64,000 nucleotides of DNA from CAYUVF01 sp964448045. GTDB lineage: Bacteria > Bacteroidota > Rhodothermia > Rhodothermales > Salinibacteraceae. Below are positions 51,590 to 60,913 of this stretch, piece after piece; within the stretch, counting starts at the first letter, position 1; every line of letters starts with the position of its first letter. A program made the position numbers and the translations under genes. The stretch lies in the NCBI GenBank assembly GCA_964448045.1, contig CAYUVF010000002.1:62001-126000 (forward strand), in the 5' to 3' direction. The notes beneath the pieces were generated by a model, which ran no database searches, had not been told where the DNA came from, and saw only the letters and a list, made by a program, of their open reading frames with translations.

Positions 51590-53689
51590 TCAGGGCAAGG
51601 ATAGCTGATCTATGACCTCGACGTTGGCCTCGGGAATAAGATCGTTGTACGAAAGCACGTTGATGTCGGAGAGCATCGGGTTCAAAAAGTCAAACAGGGT
51701 CGACCGGAGGACCGGCGAGGTCAGGAGGACCGGGTCGCGTCCTTGGCCGATCAGGTGCTTGGACAGTTCTTCGGCCTGCTGGATAAACTGCTCGGCCCGG
51801 TTGGGATCGAGCCCCAGCGTGTTGGGGTTGAGCTGTCCCTGCTCTGCTTGTTGGAGCAAGTGCTGTTCCAACATGGAGTCGAGTACGAAGGCGTAGACGG
51901 TTTCCTGCTCGTCGCTGAACTGGCGCGTGATCGTGGGGGCGAGCGAGGAGCGGACGTACTCGGTGAGCACCTCGATACTTTTCGTCTGCCCCGCATGATC
52001 GGCCAGTGCTTCAAGGATACTCACGAGGTCGCGAATCGGCACGCGTTCGCGCAGGAGCCGCTTGAGGACCTTCTGGATTTTGCCGAGGGGCAGGAGGTCG
52101 GGCACGAGCTCGTTGACGAGCGCAGGTGCCTCTTCTTCGACCTTGTCGAGCAGCTTCTTCGTCTCCTGCCGGTCGAGCAGGCGGTGCGCGTTCTTGCGCA
52201 GCACCTCGTGGAGATGCGTCGTGATGACGGCGGGCGGTTCCACGATGGTCAGGCCCATCTGCTCGGCATCGGCGCGGTCGCGCTCGGCGACCCACACGGC
52301 CGGCAGGCCAAACGTCGGGTCCTCGGTGCGAATGCCGGGAGGGGCCTCGTCGCGGTCGAGGTCGTCGGGCAGCAGGGCCAGATGATAGCTCGGGAAAACC
52401 TCACCTCGCGCAATCGGATTGCCGCGCAGCTTGATGACGTACTGGTTCGAGTCCATCGCGGCGTTGTCGCGGATGCGCACCGGTGGGATGACGACGCCCA
52501 TCTCCAGCGCAATCTGCTTTCGGAGTGTCTTCACCCGCTCCAACAGGTCGCCCTGCTGGCTGGGGTCGACAACCGAGATGAGCGTGTACCCAATCTCCAG
52601 CTCCAGCGGGTCGACGAGCAGCAGGTCGCTGGGCTCGGCCTCCTGTTCGGGCTCCTCGGCCTCGGCTTCAGCGCGGGCGGCGGCTTCGGCCTCTTTCTGA
52701 TGCGACTCGACGCGATGTCGACCGAGCAGAACGAGCCCGCCGGCCAGCAGCCAGAAGGGGATGAGCGGCAGGCCGGGAACGAGGCCCAGAATGGCCAAAA
52801 AGCCGCCGGTGATCAGCAGTGGATAGGGCTGCTCGAACAGCTGCAGGCGCACCTGCTGGGCCAGCTTCTGATCGCCACTGGCGCGTGAGACGATGATGCC
52901 GGCTGCTGTCGAAATCAGCAGCGCCGGGATCTGCGAGACGAGGCCATCTCCAATCGAGAGGATCGTGTACGTGCTCGCCGCGTCCGCCATATTTAAGTCG
53001 CGCTGCATCACCCCGATAATAAGACCACCGACAATGTTGATGGCGGTGATGACGAGGGCGGCAATGGCGTCGCCGCGGACGAACTTGCTCGCGCCGTCCA
53101 TGGCGCCGTAGAAATCGGCCTCCTGCGTGATTTCTTCGCGTCGGCGCCGGGCTTCGCGCTCGTCGATGAGGCCGGCGTTGAGGTCGGCGTCGATAGCCAT
53201 CTGCTTGCCGGGCATGGCATCGAGGGTGAAGCGGGCGCCGACCTCGGCGATGCGCGTGGAGCCCTTCGTGATCACGACAAAGTTGATGACCACCAGCACC
53301 AGAAAAATAATCGAGCCCACGACATAATTGCCCCCAACGACGATCTGCCCGAATGACGAAATGAGCGCGCCAGCATCGGCCTGACTCAGGATGAGCCGGG
53401 TGGAGGCGACGTTGAGCGAGAGCCGGAAGAGCGTGGTGATGAGCAGCAGCCCCGGGAAGATCGCAAAGTCGAGCGGCCGCCGGGCGTAGAACGCCGTCAG
53501 CAGCACACCGAGACTCAGCGCGATGTTTGTCGCCAGCAGCATATCCAGCATGAAGGTCGGCAGCGGCACGACCATCACGAAGAGCACCATGATGATGCTG
53601 CCCGCGACGACGACCTCGCTGTTGGCCAGACTGAACGGCTCAAGCGCAGCGTTGCTAATACGTTCGCGGGATGGGGCGAGGGAGGGCAA
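51590..53689 (-). CDS. flhA: flagellar type III export apparatus protein FlhA
   Basis: 699 residues, canonical. Eight N-terminal membrane helices, FHIPEP-region segment FVRGDAIAALVITAINIVGG, then a linker rich in Glu/Ala and the cytosolic export-gate domain (MGVVIPPVRIRDN, HLHEVLRKNAHRLLDRQE). The start appears to be TTG 53689; no ATG fits before the first membrane helix. 35 bp after flhB. Confidence 0.96.
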   Translation of the reverse strand: MPSLAPSRERISNAALEPFSLANSEVVVAGSIIMVLFVMVVPLPTFMLDMLLATNIALSLGVLLTAFYARRPLDFAIFPGLLLITTLFRLSLNVASTRLILSQADAGALISSFGQIVVGGNYVVGSIIFLVLVVINFVVITKGSTRIAEVGARFTLDAMPGKQMAIDADLNAGLIDEREARRRREEITQEADFYGAMDGASKFVRGDAIAALVITAINIVGGLIIGVMQRDLNMADAASTYTILSIGDGLVSQIPALLISTAAGIIVSRASGDQKLAQQVRLQLFEQPYPLLITGGFLAILGLVPGLPLIPFWLLAGGLVLLGRHRVESHQKEAEAAARAEAEAEEPEQEAEPSDLLLVDPLELEIGYTLISVVDPSQQGDLLERVKTLRKQIALEMGVVIPPVRIRDNAAMDSNQYVIKLRGNPIARGEVFPSYHLALLPDDLDRDEAPPGIRTEDPTFGLPAVWVAERDRADAEQMGLTIVEPPAVITTHLHEVLRKNAHRLLDRQETKKLLDKVEEEAPALVNELVPDLLPLGKIQKVLKRLLRERVPIRDLVSILEALADHAGQTKSIEVLTEYVRSSLAPTITRQFSDEQETVYAFVLDSMLEQHLLQQAEQGQLNPNTLGLDPNRAEQFIQQAEELSKHLIGQGRDPVLLTSPVLRSTLFDFLNPMLSDINVLSYNDLIPEANVEVIDQLSLP

Positions 53690-53724
53690 GGTGGGGGCGT
53701 CAAGGATAGTGGAGGGGGGAACGA

Positions 53725-54789
53725 TCAGGCGTACGAGCCACTCTGGCGGTACACCTCGGCGAGGATGGCCGCGACGGCGCGGTAGAGCTCCTCGGGGATG
53801 TCTTCCTGCTCGGGGACACTGGCGTACAAGGCACGTGCCAGCGGCGGCTCCTCCCGAATCGGCACGTCGAATTCAGCCGCCAATTCGCGAATGCGCAGAG
53901 CCCGTTTGCGGATGCCTTTGACCATCACCCGCGGCGCAGGCGAACGGTCGGGGTCGTAGCTGAGGGCAACGGAGTAGTGCGTTGGGTTGGTGACGACGAC
54001 ATCCGATTTCATCACGGCGTGATCCATGCGCGGCTGCTTGGCATATTCCATGGCCTGTTCGCGGCGGCGGCTTTTGATTTGTGGATCGCCCTCCTGCCGC
54101 TTCTGCTCGTCTTCGACCTCCTGCTTGGTCATCTTCAAATCTTGCTTATGCTTCCACTTCTCGAAGGCAAAATCGAGCGCCGAGAGCAGCAGGAGTGCCA
54201 GCAGGATGTAGGCCAGCAGCGCCACGACCCAGCTCGTCGTCGCGTCCAGTACCGATGGCATCGGGAGCATGTGCAGCGTCAGGATCTCGGGAAATCGGTG
54301 TTCGATGACGAGGTAAGCCAGCGGACCGGCAACAGCGATCTTGACGACCGACTTAAACAGGTTGAAGAGGCCTTTCTTCGAGAAAATTCGCTTCAGCCCT
54401 TCCAGCGGATTCAGGCGGCTCGGTTTGGGTTCCAGCGGCTTAAAAGTCACGTTCCAGCCGGTTTGGGCAATGCTCAGCCCCGCGCTGGCCACGGCAAGCG
54501 CGATGAAGAACGGGATGAGTACCTGCCCCAGTTGGATTCCAATCTCGAGAAACAGCGGTTCGAATGAGCTGGGATTGAGCGTCATCTGAGCGGCGTTCAG
54601 GTAGAGGCGCCGCATGATCTGCTGCAGCGTGTCAAACGCATAAGGCATGCCCGTGATGATGAGCACGGCCCCGATGGTCAGGAGTCCAACCGAGAGAATC
54701 TCCTGCGACTTGAAGACATTGCCCTCTTCCTTCGCCTTTTCCAGGCGCTGCGGCGTCGGGTCAAATACTTTATCTTCGCGGTCGGGCAT
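53725..54789 (-). CDS. flhB: flagellar type III export apparatus protein FlhB
   Basis: 354 residues. Four membrane helices and a cytosolic domain with the autocleavage motif NPTH (VVVTNPTHYSVALSYD), which controls the switch from hook to filament substrates. ATG 54789. A 220-bp gap separates it from fliR, so flhB may begin a new transcript. Confidence 0.96.
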   Translation of the reverse strand: MPDREDKVFDPTPQRLEKAKEEGNVFKSQEILSVGLLTIGAVLIITGMPYAFDTLQQIMRRLYLNAAQMTLNPSSFEPLFLEIGIQLGQVLIPFFIALAVASAGLSIAQTGWNVTFKPLEPKPSRLNPLEGLKRIFSKKGLFNLFKSVVKIAVAGPLAYLVIEHRFPEILTLHMLPMPSVLDATTSWVVALLAYILLALLLLSALDFAFEKWKHKQDLKMTKQEVEDEQKRQEGDPQIKSRRREQAMEYAKQPRMDHAVMKSDVVVTNPTHYSVALSYDPDRSPAPRVMVKGIRKRALRIRELAAEFDVPIREEPPLARALYASVPEQEDIPEELYRAVAAILAEVYRQSGSYA

Positions 54790-55009
54790 CGGTGACGGTC
54801 ATGGGTGGCTCAGGCGGTGTGCATCAGGGAGAGAAAAGGATGCCAATCGCCCGGTCCGGGGCTGTCGATGGGGAGGGCGCCACGGTTGAAGACTGAAGAA
54901 ATGCCCAGCGCGCGGAGGGGGCCGGTCATTTTGCCCGGACCGGCGGCAAGCTGACGGAAAGGACCACCGATCCGATTTGGAAAGCTTTTCCGAATCTACC
55001 CGGAAGGGG
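54790..55009. promoter_or_regulatory. 220-bp gap between fliR and flhB, probable promoter/leader of flhBAFG-fliA
   Basis: No coding signal. Contains CCGGTC/GACCGG as a hairpin near 54925-54946 and the palindrome GGAAAGCTTTTCC near 54979-54991. No sigma-28 element was seen. It is the longest gap within the fli/flh run, hence the suggestion of an internal promoter. Confidence 0.4.
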
Positions 55010-55786
55010 TCATCCACCGGATAACGCTTCGATAATCCGAAGGAGATCGCGGCCGATGTCATCAACCATGGAGGGGATGAGCGGGACGAGGTTCTGCATG
55101 AAAAAGAGCAAGATCGTCAATCCGGCCATCAGTTTGAGCGGCAAGCTGAGGATAAACAGGTTCGCCTGGGGGACCAGGCGCGCAAAAATGCCCAGGGTAA
55201 TGTCGATCAGGAAAATCGTAATGACGAAGGGGGCGGCCAGCCGAAGCGCGGTGAGAAAAAAATCGCTCGTCCACTCCAGCAGGATGGGGCCACTGGCGGC
55301 GAGCTCTGCCCCACCGAGGGGGACGACATTGAACGACGTCGCCAGCGCGTCCAGCACGATGTGATGACCGTCGACCAGCACGAAAAAGAGCAGAAACGAG
55401 AGCGACAAGAGGTTACTTACCGGATTCGAGTTTTGACCGCTGATCGGGTCGTAGATCTGCGCAATGCCCAGCGCCATCTGGAAACCGATGATCTCGCCGG
55501 CGAATTGCACAGCGTAAAAGATGAATTGGGCGGTGAAGCCCAGTAAGATTCCGGTCACGGCCTCGACGCCGACGGCTGTCATGAATCCAAAGGTGTGCAG
55601 GATCCACTGAGGCAGCGGCTCGGCCACGAGGCCGGTCATAGCGTACGCGAGGACGACCGCAAAGAGCACCCGAATCCGCACCGAGATCGTCTGCTGGCTG
55701 AAAAACGGGGCGATCATCAGGATTCCGCTGATGCGCACGAACACCAGAAAGACGCTCAGTAAGTATTCGGTGTCCAGTAGATTCAT
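55010..55786 (-). CDS. fliR: flagellar export apparatus protein FliR
   Basis: 258 residues, six or so membrane helices. Conserved features: FVRISGILMIAPFFSQQTISVRIR near the N-terminus, GFQMALGIAQIYDP and APFVITIFLIDITLGI. Part of the FliPQR export gate. 24 bp downstream of fliQ. Confidence 0.95.
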   Translation of the reverse strand: MNLLDTEYLLSVFLVFVRISGILMIAPFFSQQTISVRIRVLFAVVLAYAMTGLVAEPLPQWILHTFGFMTAVGVEAVTGILLGFTAQFIFYAVQFAGEIIGFQMALGIAQIYDPISGQNSNPVSNLLSLSFLLFFVLVDGHHIVLDALATSFNVVPLGGAELAASGPILLEWTSDFFLTALRLAAPFVITIFLIDITLGIFARLVPQANLFILSLPLKLMAGLTILLFFMQNLVPLIPSMVDDIGRDLLRIIEALSGG

Positions 55787-55810
55787 GGGCGGGCCGGATG
55801 GGGGGCGGCA

Positions 55811-56080
55811 TTACTGCGACACCGCCGGGATGGCCTGGATGGCGTTGGTGGTGAAATCGATCAGCAACTGCAGCATCCAGGGGGCCAGAAAGAAGAGCAC
55901 CGCAGCGACCACCAAGATTTTAGGGATGAAGCTGAGTGTCATCTCCTGCATCGACGTCACCGCCTGGAAAATGCTAATGAGCAGGCCTGCCGCCAGCGCG
56001 GCGCCCAACATGGGACCAAGGACGAGCAGGGTCGTCTGCAGTGATTGTTGGATCCAGTACAGGGCAACTTCAACATTCAT
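55811..56080 (-). CDS. fliQ: flagellar export apparatus protein FliQ
   Basis: 89 residues, the exact family length, with two membrane helices (TTLLVLGPMLGAALAAGLLIS and PKILVVAAVLFFLAPWML) and FQAVTSMQEMTLSFIPK between. ATG 56080 chosen; the frame from 56170 overlaps the fliP end and is unlike FliQ. Confidence 0.96.
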   Translation of the reverse strand: MNVEVALYWIQQSLQTTLLVLGPMLGAALAAGLLISIFQAVTSMQEMTLSFIPKILVVAAVLFFLAPWMLQLLIDFTTNAIQAIPAVSQ

Positions 56081-56132
56081 AATGAGTGGGGAGCAGCGGT
56101 GGGAGAGAACAATCGAGCGAGCCGGCGCATGG

Positions 56133-56954
56133 TCAGGCGCCCACGTATCCGCGGACGACCGATTCCACAATCAGGTACCAGCCGTCAGTTAGGACAAAGA
56201 GCAAGAGCTTGAGCGGAAGCGAGACCATCACCGGCGGGAGCATCATCATTCCCATGCTCATCAACACGCTGGCGACGATGATATCGACGATCACAAACGG
56301 CAGAAAGAGCATGAAGCCAATCTGGAAGGCGATGCGCAACTCGCTGATGACGAACGCTGGAACGAGCACATGCAGCGGCACATCCTCCGTCGATTCGAAG
56401 GCGTCGGTCTGCGCCATATCCATGAACAGCATCAGATCCTTTTCGCGCGTCTGATTCAGCATGAAGCGCTTGGCGGGGGTCGTCGCCCGGTCGAGCGCCG
56501 TTTGCTGGGTGATCTCGCCCGCGATGTAGGGTTGGATCGCGTTGGAGTTGACCTCTTCGATGACGGGGTACATGATGAAAACCGTCAGGAACATCGACAG
56601 GCCGATGATAAGCTGCGACGGTGGCGATTGGCGCATGCCCAGGGCCGTGCGCAAGATGCCGAAGACAACCACGAGCCGCGTGAAGCTCGTCATCATCAGG
56701 ATGATGGCAGGCGCCACCGAGAGAACGGTGAGCAGGAGCAGCAGCTGGATCGGCAGGGCGTAATCCTCCTGGCCGGGAACCAGGTTGACCTGCGGGAATC
56801 CGCCGAAGGCGGTGGAGTCGGGCGCTGCGCTGGTCGCGGAGGCGCCGGCCGATTGCGCCGTGGCAAGCTCCGGCGCGCCAACGCAGAGCAGCACAATTAG
56901 GCCGAGCACACACCAGCCGAGCCCGCGCAGCGAAACGGAGAAGCGGCTACTCAT
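56133..56954 (-). CDS. fliP: flagellar export apparatus protein FliP
   Basis: 273 residues with a cleavable N-terminal signal (to about residue 33). Core signatures: SVAPAIILMMTSFTRLVVVFGILRTALG, FLTVFIMYPV, VISELRIAFQIGFMLFLPF and MMMLPPVMVSLPLKLLLFVL. Start ATG 56954 overlaps the fliO end by 8 bp, implying translational coupling. Confidence 0.96.
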   Translation of the reverse strand: MSSRFSVSLRGLGWCVLGLIVLLCVGAPELATAQSAGASATSAAPDSTAFGGFPQVNLVPGQEDYALPIQLLLLLTVLSVAPAIILMMTSFTRLVVVFGILRTALGMRQSPPSQLIIGLSMFLTVFIMYPVIEEVNSNAIQPYIAGEITQQTALDRATTPAKRFMLNQTREKDLMLFMDMAQTDAFESTEDVPLHVLVPAFVISELRIAFQIGFMLFLPFVIVDIIVASVLMSMGMMMLPPVMVSLPLKLLLFVLTDGWYLIVESVVRGYVGA

Positions 56955-57525
56955 GAGACGATCCGTTGGTGTACTGGCGCAGGATGTGGGCAAAGGAAGC
57001 CAGCGTCTGGGAACTGGGTTGGGCAGGCCCCGCGGTTGGAGCCAACTCCTCTGCATCTGCCGACTCAAACTCCGATCGCGGGTAGCTTTTCAGCAGCCGG
57101 ATTTCCCCCTGCGAAATACCCAGTAGCAGCACGTCGTCGCGGCACCGAACCAGCTTCAGCTGTTGGTTGGGCGTCAGCGCCAGATCGCCCATCGGTTGGA
57201 GCGGGCCTCGGGGAGATCGAGACGCCGAGCCCGCGCGCTGGTTCAAGTAGAGGGCGCCTGCGCCGCCCGCGGCGAGCAGTACGAGCACGGCGATACGTCC
57301 GGGAGTGAAGACCGTCAGCCCCTCGGACGACTCCACGGAGGTGGCCACCGTGCCGGCTTCATCAGAGGCGACGGCGGGGGCAGGGGGCGAGGATGGCATC
57401 AGGGCGACGAGGCCCCAGAGGAGCAGCAAGCCGCCGGTGATGATCAGGAGGCCTGTGACGAGGGGACGTGAGGACGAGGTATCGCCCTCACGCAGCGATT
57501 GAAAGCGGGGGATCCAGTCGTTCAC
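56947..57525 (-). CDS. fliO: flagellar assembly protein FliO
   Basis: 192 residues from a GTG at 57525, the first plausible start; a TTG at 57600 would add a Pro/Ala-rich leader. Membrane helices near residues 23-42 and ~78-95, followed by the FliO domain (LALTPNQQLKLVRCRDDVLLLGIS). Assists FliP assembly. Overlaps fliP by 8 bp. FliO is always poorly conserved, so order supports the call. Confidence 0.85.
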   Translation of the reverse strand: MNDWIPRFQSLREGDTSSSRPLVTGLLIITGGLLLLWGLVALMPSSPPAPAVASDEAGTVATSVESSEGLTVFTPGRIAVLVLLAAGGAGALYLNQRAGSASRSPRGPLQPMGDLALTPNQQLKLVRCRDDVLLLGISQGEIRLLKSYPRSEFESADAEELAPTAGPAQPSSQTLASFAHILRQYTNGSSHE

Positions 57526-57625
57526 GGCAGGGGGGAGGGTTGTGAGCGCGGGGCTCCGGTGCAAAGGGCACGGGAGTCGTGCAATCCCCCTTTCCGCCAA
57601 AACGATGCCAGATGGGCAGCACGGA

Positions 57626-58606
57626 TTACAACAGGGCCTTGCTGCGCTGTTGCTTGGGTGCCAGTTTGGTGATGCGCACGCCGAACTTTTCGTCGATCAC
57701 GACGGCTTCGCCCTCGGCGATAAAGCGGCCGTTGGCGTAGATACTGAGCGGCTCGCCGACCAGCTTTTCGAGCTCGATAACGCTGCCGGATGTGATTTGG
57801 AGGACATCGGCGAGGGGAAGTTTGCGGCGCCCGAGCTCCACGCGCACGTCAAGCTCCACTTCGGCCAGCATCTCGAAGTTGCCCCGACTTTGTTTGGCTT
57901 GCCCCCCAAGAGTTTCCGCCCCCAGATCGGAAAATTCAGCCGGAGCGACGTCGACGGATCCGCCTCCGCCGTCGGATCCGGCAGGATGTTGTGCAGTCGA
58001 TGGGCTCGATTGCGACCCTCCCTGCGGGGCTGAGGACTGGGCCGAAGTCGCATCGGCCGATGTGTTGGCCGCAGTCGCCTGGGCTTCTTGGGCCGGGGCC
58101 GAGGCGGGGGCCTCTGCAGCATCGGAGGGGGCACGTTCGAGATAGATCGTACCGGTTAGGGTTTCATCGTCCACCGTCAGCGTGAAGGCGGCGGCCCACA
58201 GTTGGTTGGCAGGTAGTTCGGGGCCGGGATCGCCGGGTGGGGAAACCGTGAACTGCACGTCGGGCAGCTTAAGACCAACCTCGGCGAGCTGCGTCCGCAC
58301 GGCACCGTAGCCCTGGCCCGTCATCTCACTGATCAGGTCATCGGCGCCGTCCTCGTCGATCTCCATCGATTGGCCGAGGATGGCGTCCCCGATCATCGGC
58401 ACGATGCCGGTCGGCAACTCCAGCGCAAAGTTATCGGCGCCGACGGCCAGCTCCGTCGTGAGGGGGATCTGAGCCGAATCTTCGTCCGACTCGGCGGCTT
58501 CTTCCACGGTGAGGCTGATGTCATCGCGGCTCAGAAGCTGCGTCAGAAACGATTCGAGGGCGGTCTGCGCCTCTTTAAGATGGGCGTTGAGGGTGGGAGC
58601 GTCCAT
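57626..58606 (-). CDS. fliN: flagellar motor switch protein FliN/FliY with CheC/CheX-like N-terminal domain
   Basis: 326 residues, far longer than plain FliN (~130). Residues ~45-165 resemble a single CheC/CheX-type domain (PTGIVPMIGDAILGQSM, LISEMTGQGYGAVRTQL). A Ser/Ala/Gln-rich linker (~165-225) leads to the C-terminal SpoA/FliN domain (EVELDVRVELGRRKLPLADVL). This layout resembles FliY. Whether the N-terminal domain has CheY-P phosphatase activity is unknown. 2 bp upstream of fliM start order. Confidence 0.92.
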   Translation of the reverse strand: MDAPTLNAHLKEAQTALESFLTQLLSRDDISLTVEEAAESDEDSAQIPLTTELAVGADNFALELPTGIVPMIGDAILGQSMEIDEDGADDLISEMTGQGYGAVRTQLAEVGLKLPDVQFTVSPPGDPGPELPANQLWAAAFTLTVDDETLTGTIYLERAPSDAAEAPASAPAQEAQATAANTSADATSAQSSAPQGGSQSSPSTAQHPAGSDGGGGSVDVAPAEFSDLGAETLGGQAKQSRGNFEMLAEVELDVRVELGRRKLPLADVLQITSGSVIELEKLVGEPLSIYANGRFIAEGEAVVIDEKFGVRITKLAPKQQRSKALL

Positions 58607-58608
58607 GA

Positions 58609-59610
58609 TTACTCGGCGTCCAGCGGTTGGTCGTAGCCTATGATTTTAACGGCGCGGGTTTGGCCCGATTTGCCGGGCGTCGCCAGGAATTTGCGGCGGC
58701 CGTTGACGAATACTTTCAGGGGTTGATCGACGCGGCGGCGCAGGGGGATGACGTCGCCTTCTTGCAGGTCCATCAGGTCGGGAAGAGGGAGCTCGACGTC
58801 GCCCAGTTCGGCGCGGAGCTCCACGTCGGTGGCCTGGAGGCGGCCCTCGAAGCGCTCGCGCTCCTCGGGTGAAGCCGGCGTGGTCGCACTGGCGATCCAC
58901 TGCTTCATATCGGAGGTTCCCAGCATCTTTTCCAGCAAGATGTAGGGATAGCAAATATTGATGTACGAGGGTTCGTCGTAGATCGTTACCTCGAACGTCG
59001 CGTTAAATGCCGGTTCGGCAGCAGGGATGATCTGGACGAACTCCGCATTGGTTTCGAAGGCCGTCTCCTCGATTGTGATGTCTTCGGCCTGTTGCCAGGC
59101 CTCTTCCAGCTCCTCGTAGGCGCGCTTCATAACCTTACTCATGATGCGCTGCTCAATTTGCGACACCTCACGGGTTTCTTCCAGAAAGACGCCGGGCCCG
59201 CCGAAGAGCTTCTCAATCGTGTAAATGACCAGCCTTGGATCCATCTCGAAGACCATCTTGTGGTCGAGCTCCACCACATTGACCACGTAGAGGGCCGACG
59301 GCGGCTTGCTCGACATCACGAACTCGGAGTAGATCACCTGGTCGACCGATTCGAGCGTAATGTCGACGATGGTGCGGAGCTGCGCCGAAAGATACACCGA
59401 GAGGTCGCGCGCAAACGATTCGTGCACATAGCTGAGCACACGCATCTGCTCCTGCGAAAAGAGCCGCGGGCGTTTGAAGTTGTAGGGCTCCACGCGATCC
59501 AAAAGATCGGATTGGGCAGCGCTTTCCTCCGCGGACTTGGTCACGTCCTTGTCCGTCCCTCGGGTATCGAGGAGCGCATCAATTTCTTGCTGGCTGAGCG
59601 GCCGGGCCAT
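58609..59610 (-). CDS. fliM: flagellar motor switch protein FliM
   Basis: 333 residues. N-terminal CheY-P binding peptide LSQQEIDALL, middle CheC-like domain (FARDLSVYLSAQLRTIVDITL, MDPRLVIYTIEKLFGG), C-terminal SpoA domain (VELRAELGDVELPLPDLMDLQEGDVI). C-ring component linking chemotaxis to motor direction. 41 bp after fliL. Confidence 0.97.
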   Translation of the reverse strand: MARPLSQQEIDALLDTRGTDKDVTKSAEESAAQSDLLDRVEPYNFKRPRLFSQEQMRVLSYVHESFARDLSVYLSAQLRTIVDITLESVDQVIYSEFVMSSKPPSALYVVNVVELDHKMVFEMDPRLVIYTIEKLFGGPGVFLEETREVSQIEQRIMSKVMKRAYEELEEAWQQAEDITIEETAFETNAEFVQIIPAAEPAFNATFEVTIYDEPSYINICYPYILLEKMLGTSDMKQWIASATTPASPEERERFEGRLQATDVELRAELGDVELPLPDLMDLQEGDVIPLRRRVDQPLKVFVNGRRKFLATPGKSGQTRAVKIIGYDQPLDAE

Positions 59611-59651
59611 GGGCTGCGTACGCTGGGAGAGGTGGAGCTCGTGGCGAGCGT

Positions 59652-60188
59652 TTACTGGAGTACGTACTGAGTAAAGTACAATTGATCGACGGCGCCCTCC
59701 TGGAGGACGTCATTGATCGAGTGGAGGAGTTCAGTCTTAATCGAGTCGCGCTGCGAAATATCGGAGAGCTCGGTGGAGGTGCGCTCGGCCAGCAGGCGAA
59801 TGATCCGATCGCGCACCACGACCTCTTTCGATTCAAGGTCGGAGATGACCTCCGACTTCGAGCTTTCGAGGCCTACGTCGACCATCAGGTAGCGGGCACC
59901 TTCGCTGCTGGCCGGATTGACGATCAGGCCTTTGATTTCATAGAACGAGCCGTAGTCGTTGGCTTCTGCCTCGGCGGTGTCGGCACTGACGAACAGCGTT
60001 TCCACCTGGTTGGCCGCGGCATTGACCGCCGGGTATTGGCTGTATGCCAGCCAGCCGCCGACCGCGGCCATCACCAGGGCGACCGGCACCACGATCAGTA
60101 GGGTAGATCGCGATCCGGTGGCAACTTCATCGGGGTTGGCGTCTGGTTTGGCTCCTTCTTCGGGTTCGACGGGTTCGTTTTCGGCCAT
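59652..60188 (-). CDS. fliL: flagellar basal body-associated protein FliL
   Basis: 178 residues. One membrane helix near residues 28-48 and a periplasmic stomatin-like FliL domain (GLIVNPASSEGARYLMVDVGLE, then TELLHSINDVL). Stator-associated protein. The start region overlaps motB by 94 bp; ATG 60188 or the slightly earlier 60197 are both possible. Confidence 0.92.
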   Translation of the reverse strand: MAENEPVEPEEGAKPDANPDEVATGSRSTLLIVVPVALVMAAVGGWLAYSQYPAVNAAANQVETLFVSADTAEAEANDYGSFYEIKGLIVNPASSEGARYLMVDVGLESSKSEVISDLESKEVVVRDRIIRLLAERTSTELSDISQRDSIKTELLHSINDVLQEGAVDQLYFTQYVLQ

Positions 60189-60859
60189 GATTTCCAACTG
60201 AATAAGATTTCAACACGGCGGTTTTGAGCGCGCCCATCCGCCGTCTGGTTGGGGGCGACCGGCCGGTGCTCGCCATATCCGATGGCGGCATACTGGCCGG
60301 GATCCAGCACATCTTCCTGGGTTTGCAAAAAGCGTACGACAGATGAAGCACGGGCGGCGGAAAGCTCCCAGTTCGACGGATATTTGGACGTCTGAATGGG
60401 GCGGCTGTCGGTGTGGCCTTCCACGGCGACGGCTTGCACGTCGGCATCGATCACGCCGGCCAGCAGGCTAAGGACGGTGCTCGCCGGTTCGATTAGCTCG
60501 GCGCGGCCCGACTCGAACATCACCGAGTCGGTAATCACGGTGCGCACGCCCTCCTCGGTCACTTCGACGCGAACTTTATCCTCCAGGCCTTTTTCTTCGA
60601 GATAGCTCGTCAGGGCCTCGATGCGCCGCTCCTGCATGGGCGATTGGAAGGGCTGAGGCTGTTGCAACGCAGCGTTGTTTTGCAGCACGCCAGTACGGCC
60701 CTGGAAGTAGCTGATGGCTTCCTTAAACTTTTCGACCTCGACCTTCGACATGGACACGATCAGGACGAAAAGCACTAACAGCAGCGTCATCATGTCGCTG
60801 AAAGTGGCCATCCAGAATGGGGCAGTGGGGAGGTCATTCCCCTCGTCCTTTTTGCTCAT
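60095..60859 (-). CDS. motB: flagellar motor stator protein MotB (PomB-like)
   Basis: 254 residues. One membrane helix with the ion-carrying Asp22 in FSDMMTLLLVLFVL; the following SMSKVEVEKFKEA plug/linker resembles PomB. The OmpA peptidoglycan-binding domain is clear (VAVEGHTDSRPI, NWELSAARASSVVRF, AQNRRVEI). The last ~30 residues are a basic, Pro-rich tail overlapping fliL. ATG 60859. Confidence 0.95.
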   Translation of the reverse strand: MSKKDEGNDLPTAPFWMATFSDMMTLLLVLFVLIVSMSKVEVEKFKEAISYFQGRTGVLQNNAALQQPQPFQSPMQERRIEALTSYLEEKGLEDKVRVEVTEEGVRTVITDSVMFESGRAELIEPASTVLSLLAGVIDADVQAVAVEGHTDSRPIQTSKYPSNWELSAARASSVVRFLQTQEDVLDPGQYAAIGYGEHRPVAPNQTADGRAQNRRVEILFSWKSWPKTNPSNPKKEPNQTPTPMKLPPDRDLPY

Positions 60860-60913
60860 ATTAGCAGGCTGATACGTCCGTGAAGTACGGAAGGATGGGT
60901 CGCCCACTGCGTG

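Noticed and set aside
58430..58437. Reverse-strand GCCGATAA inside fliN
   Set aside because: Coding; the upstream region is GC-rich without TTTAA.
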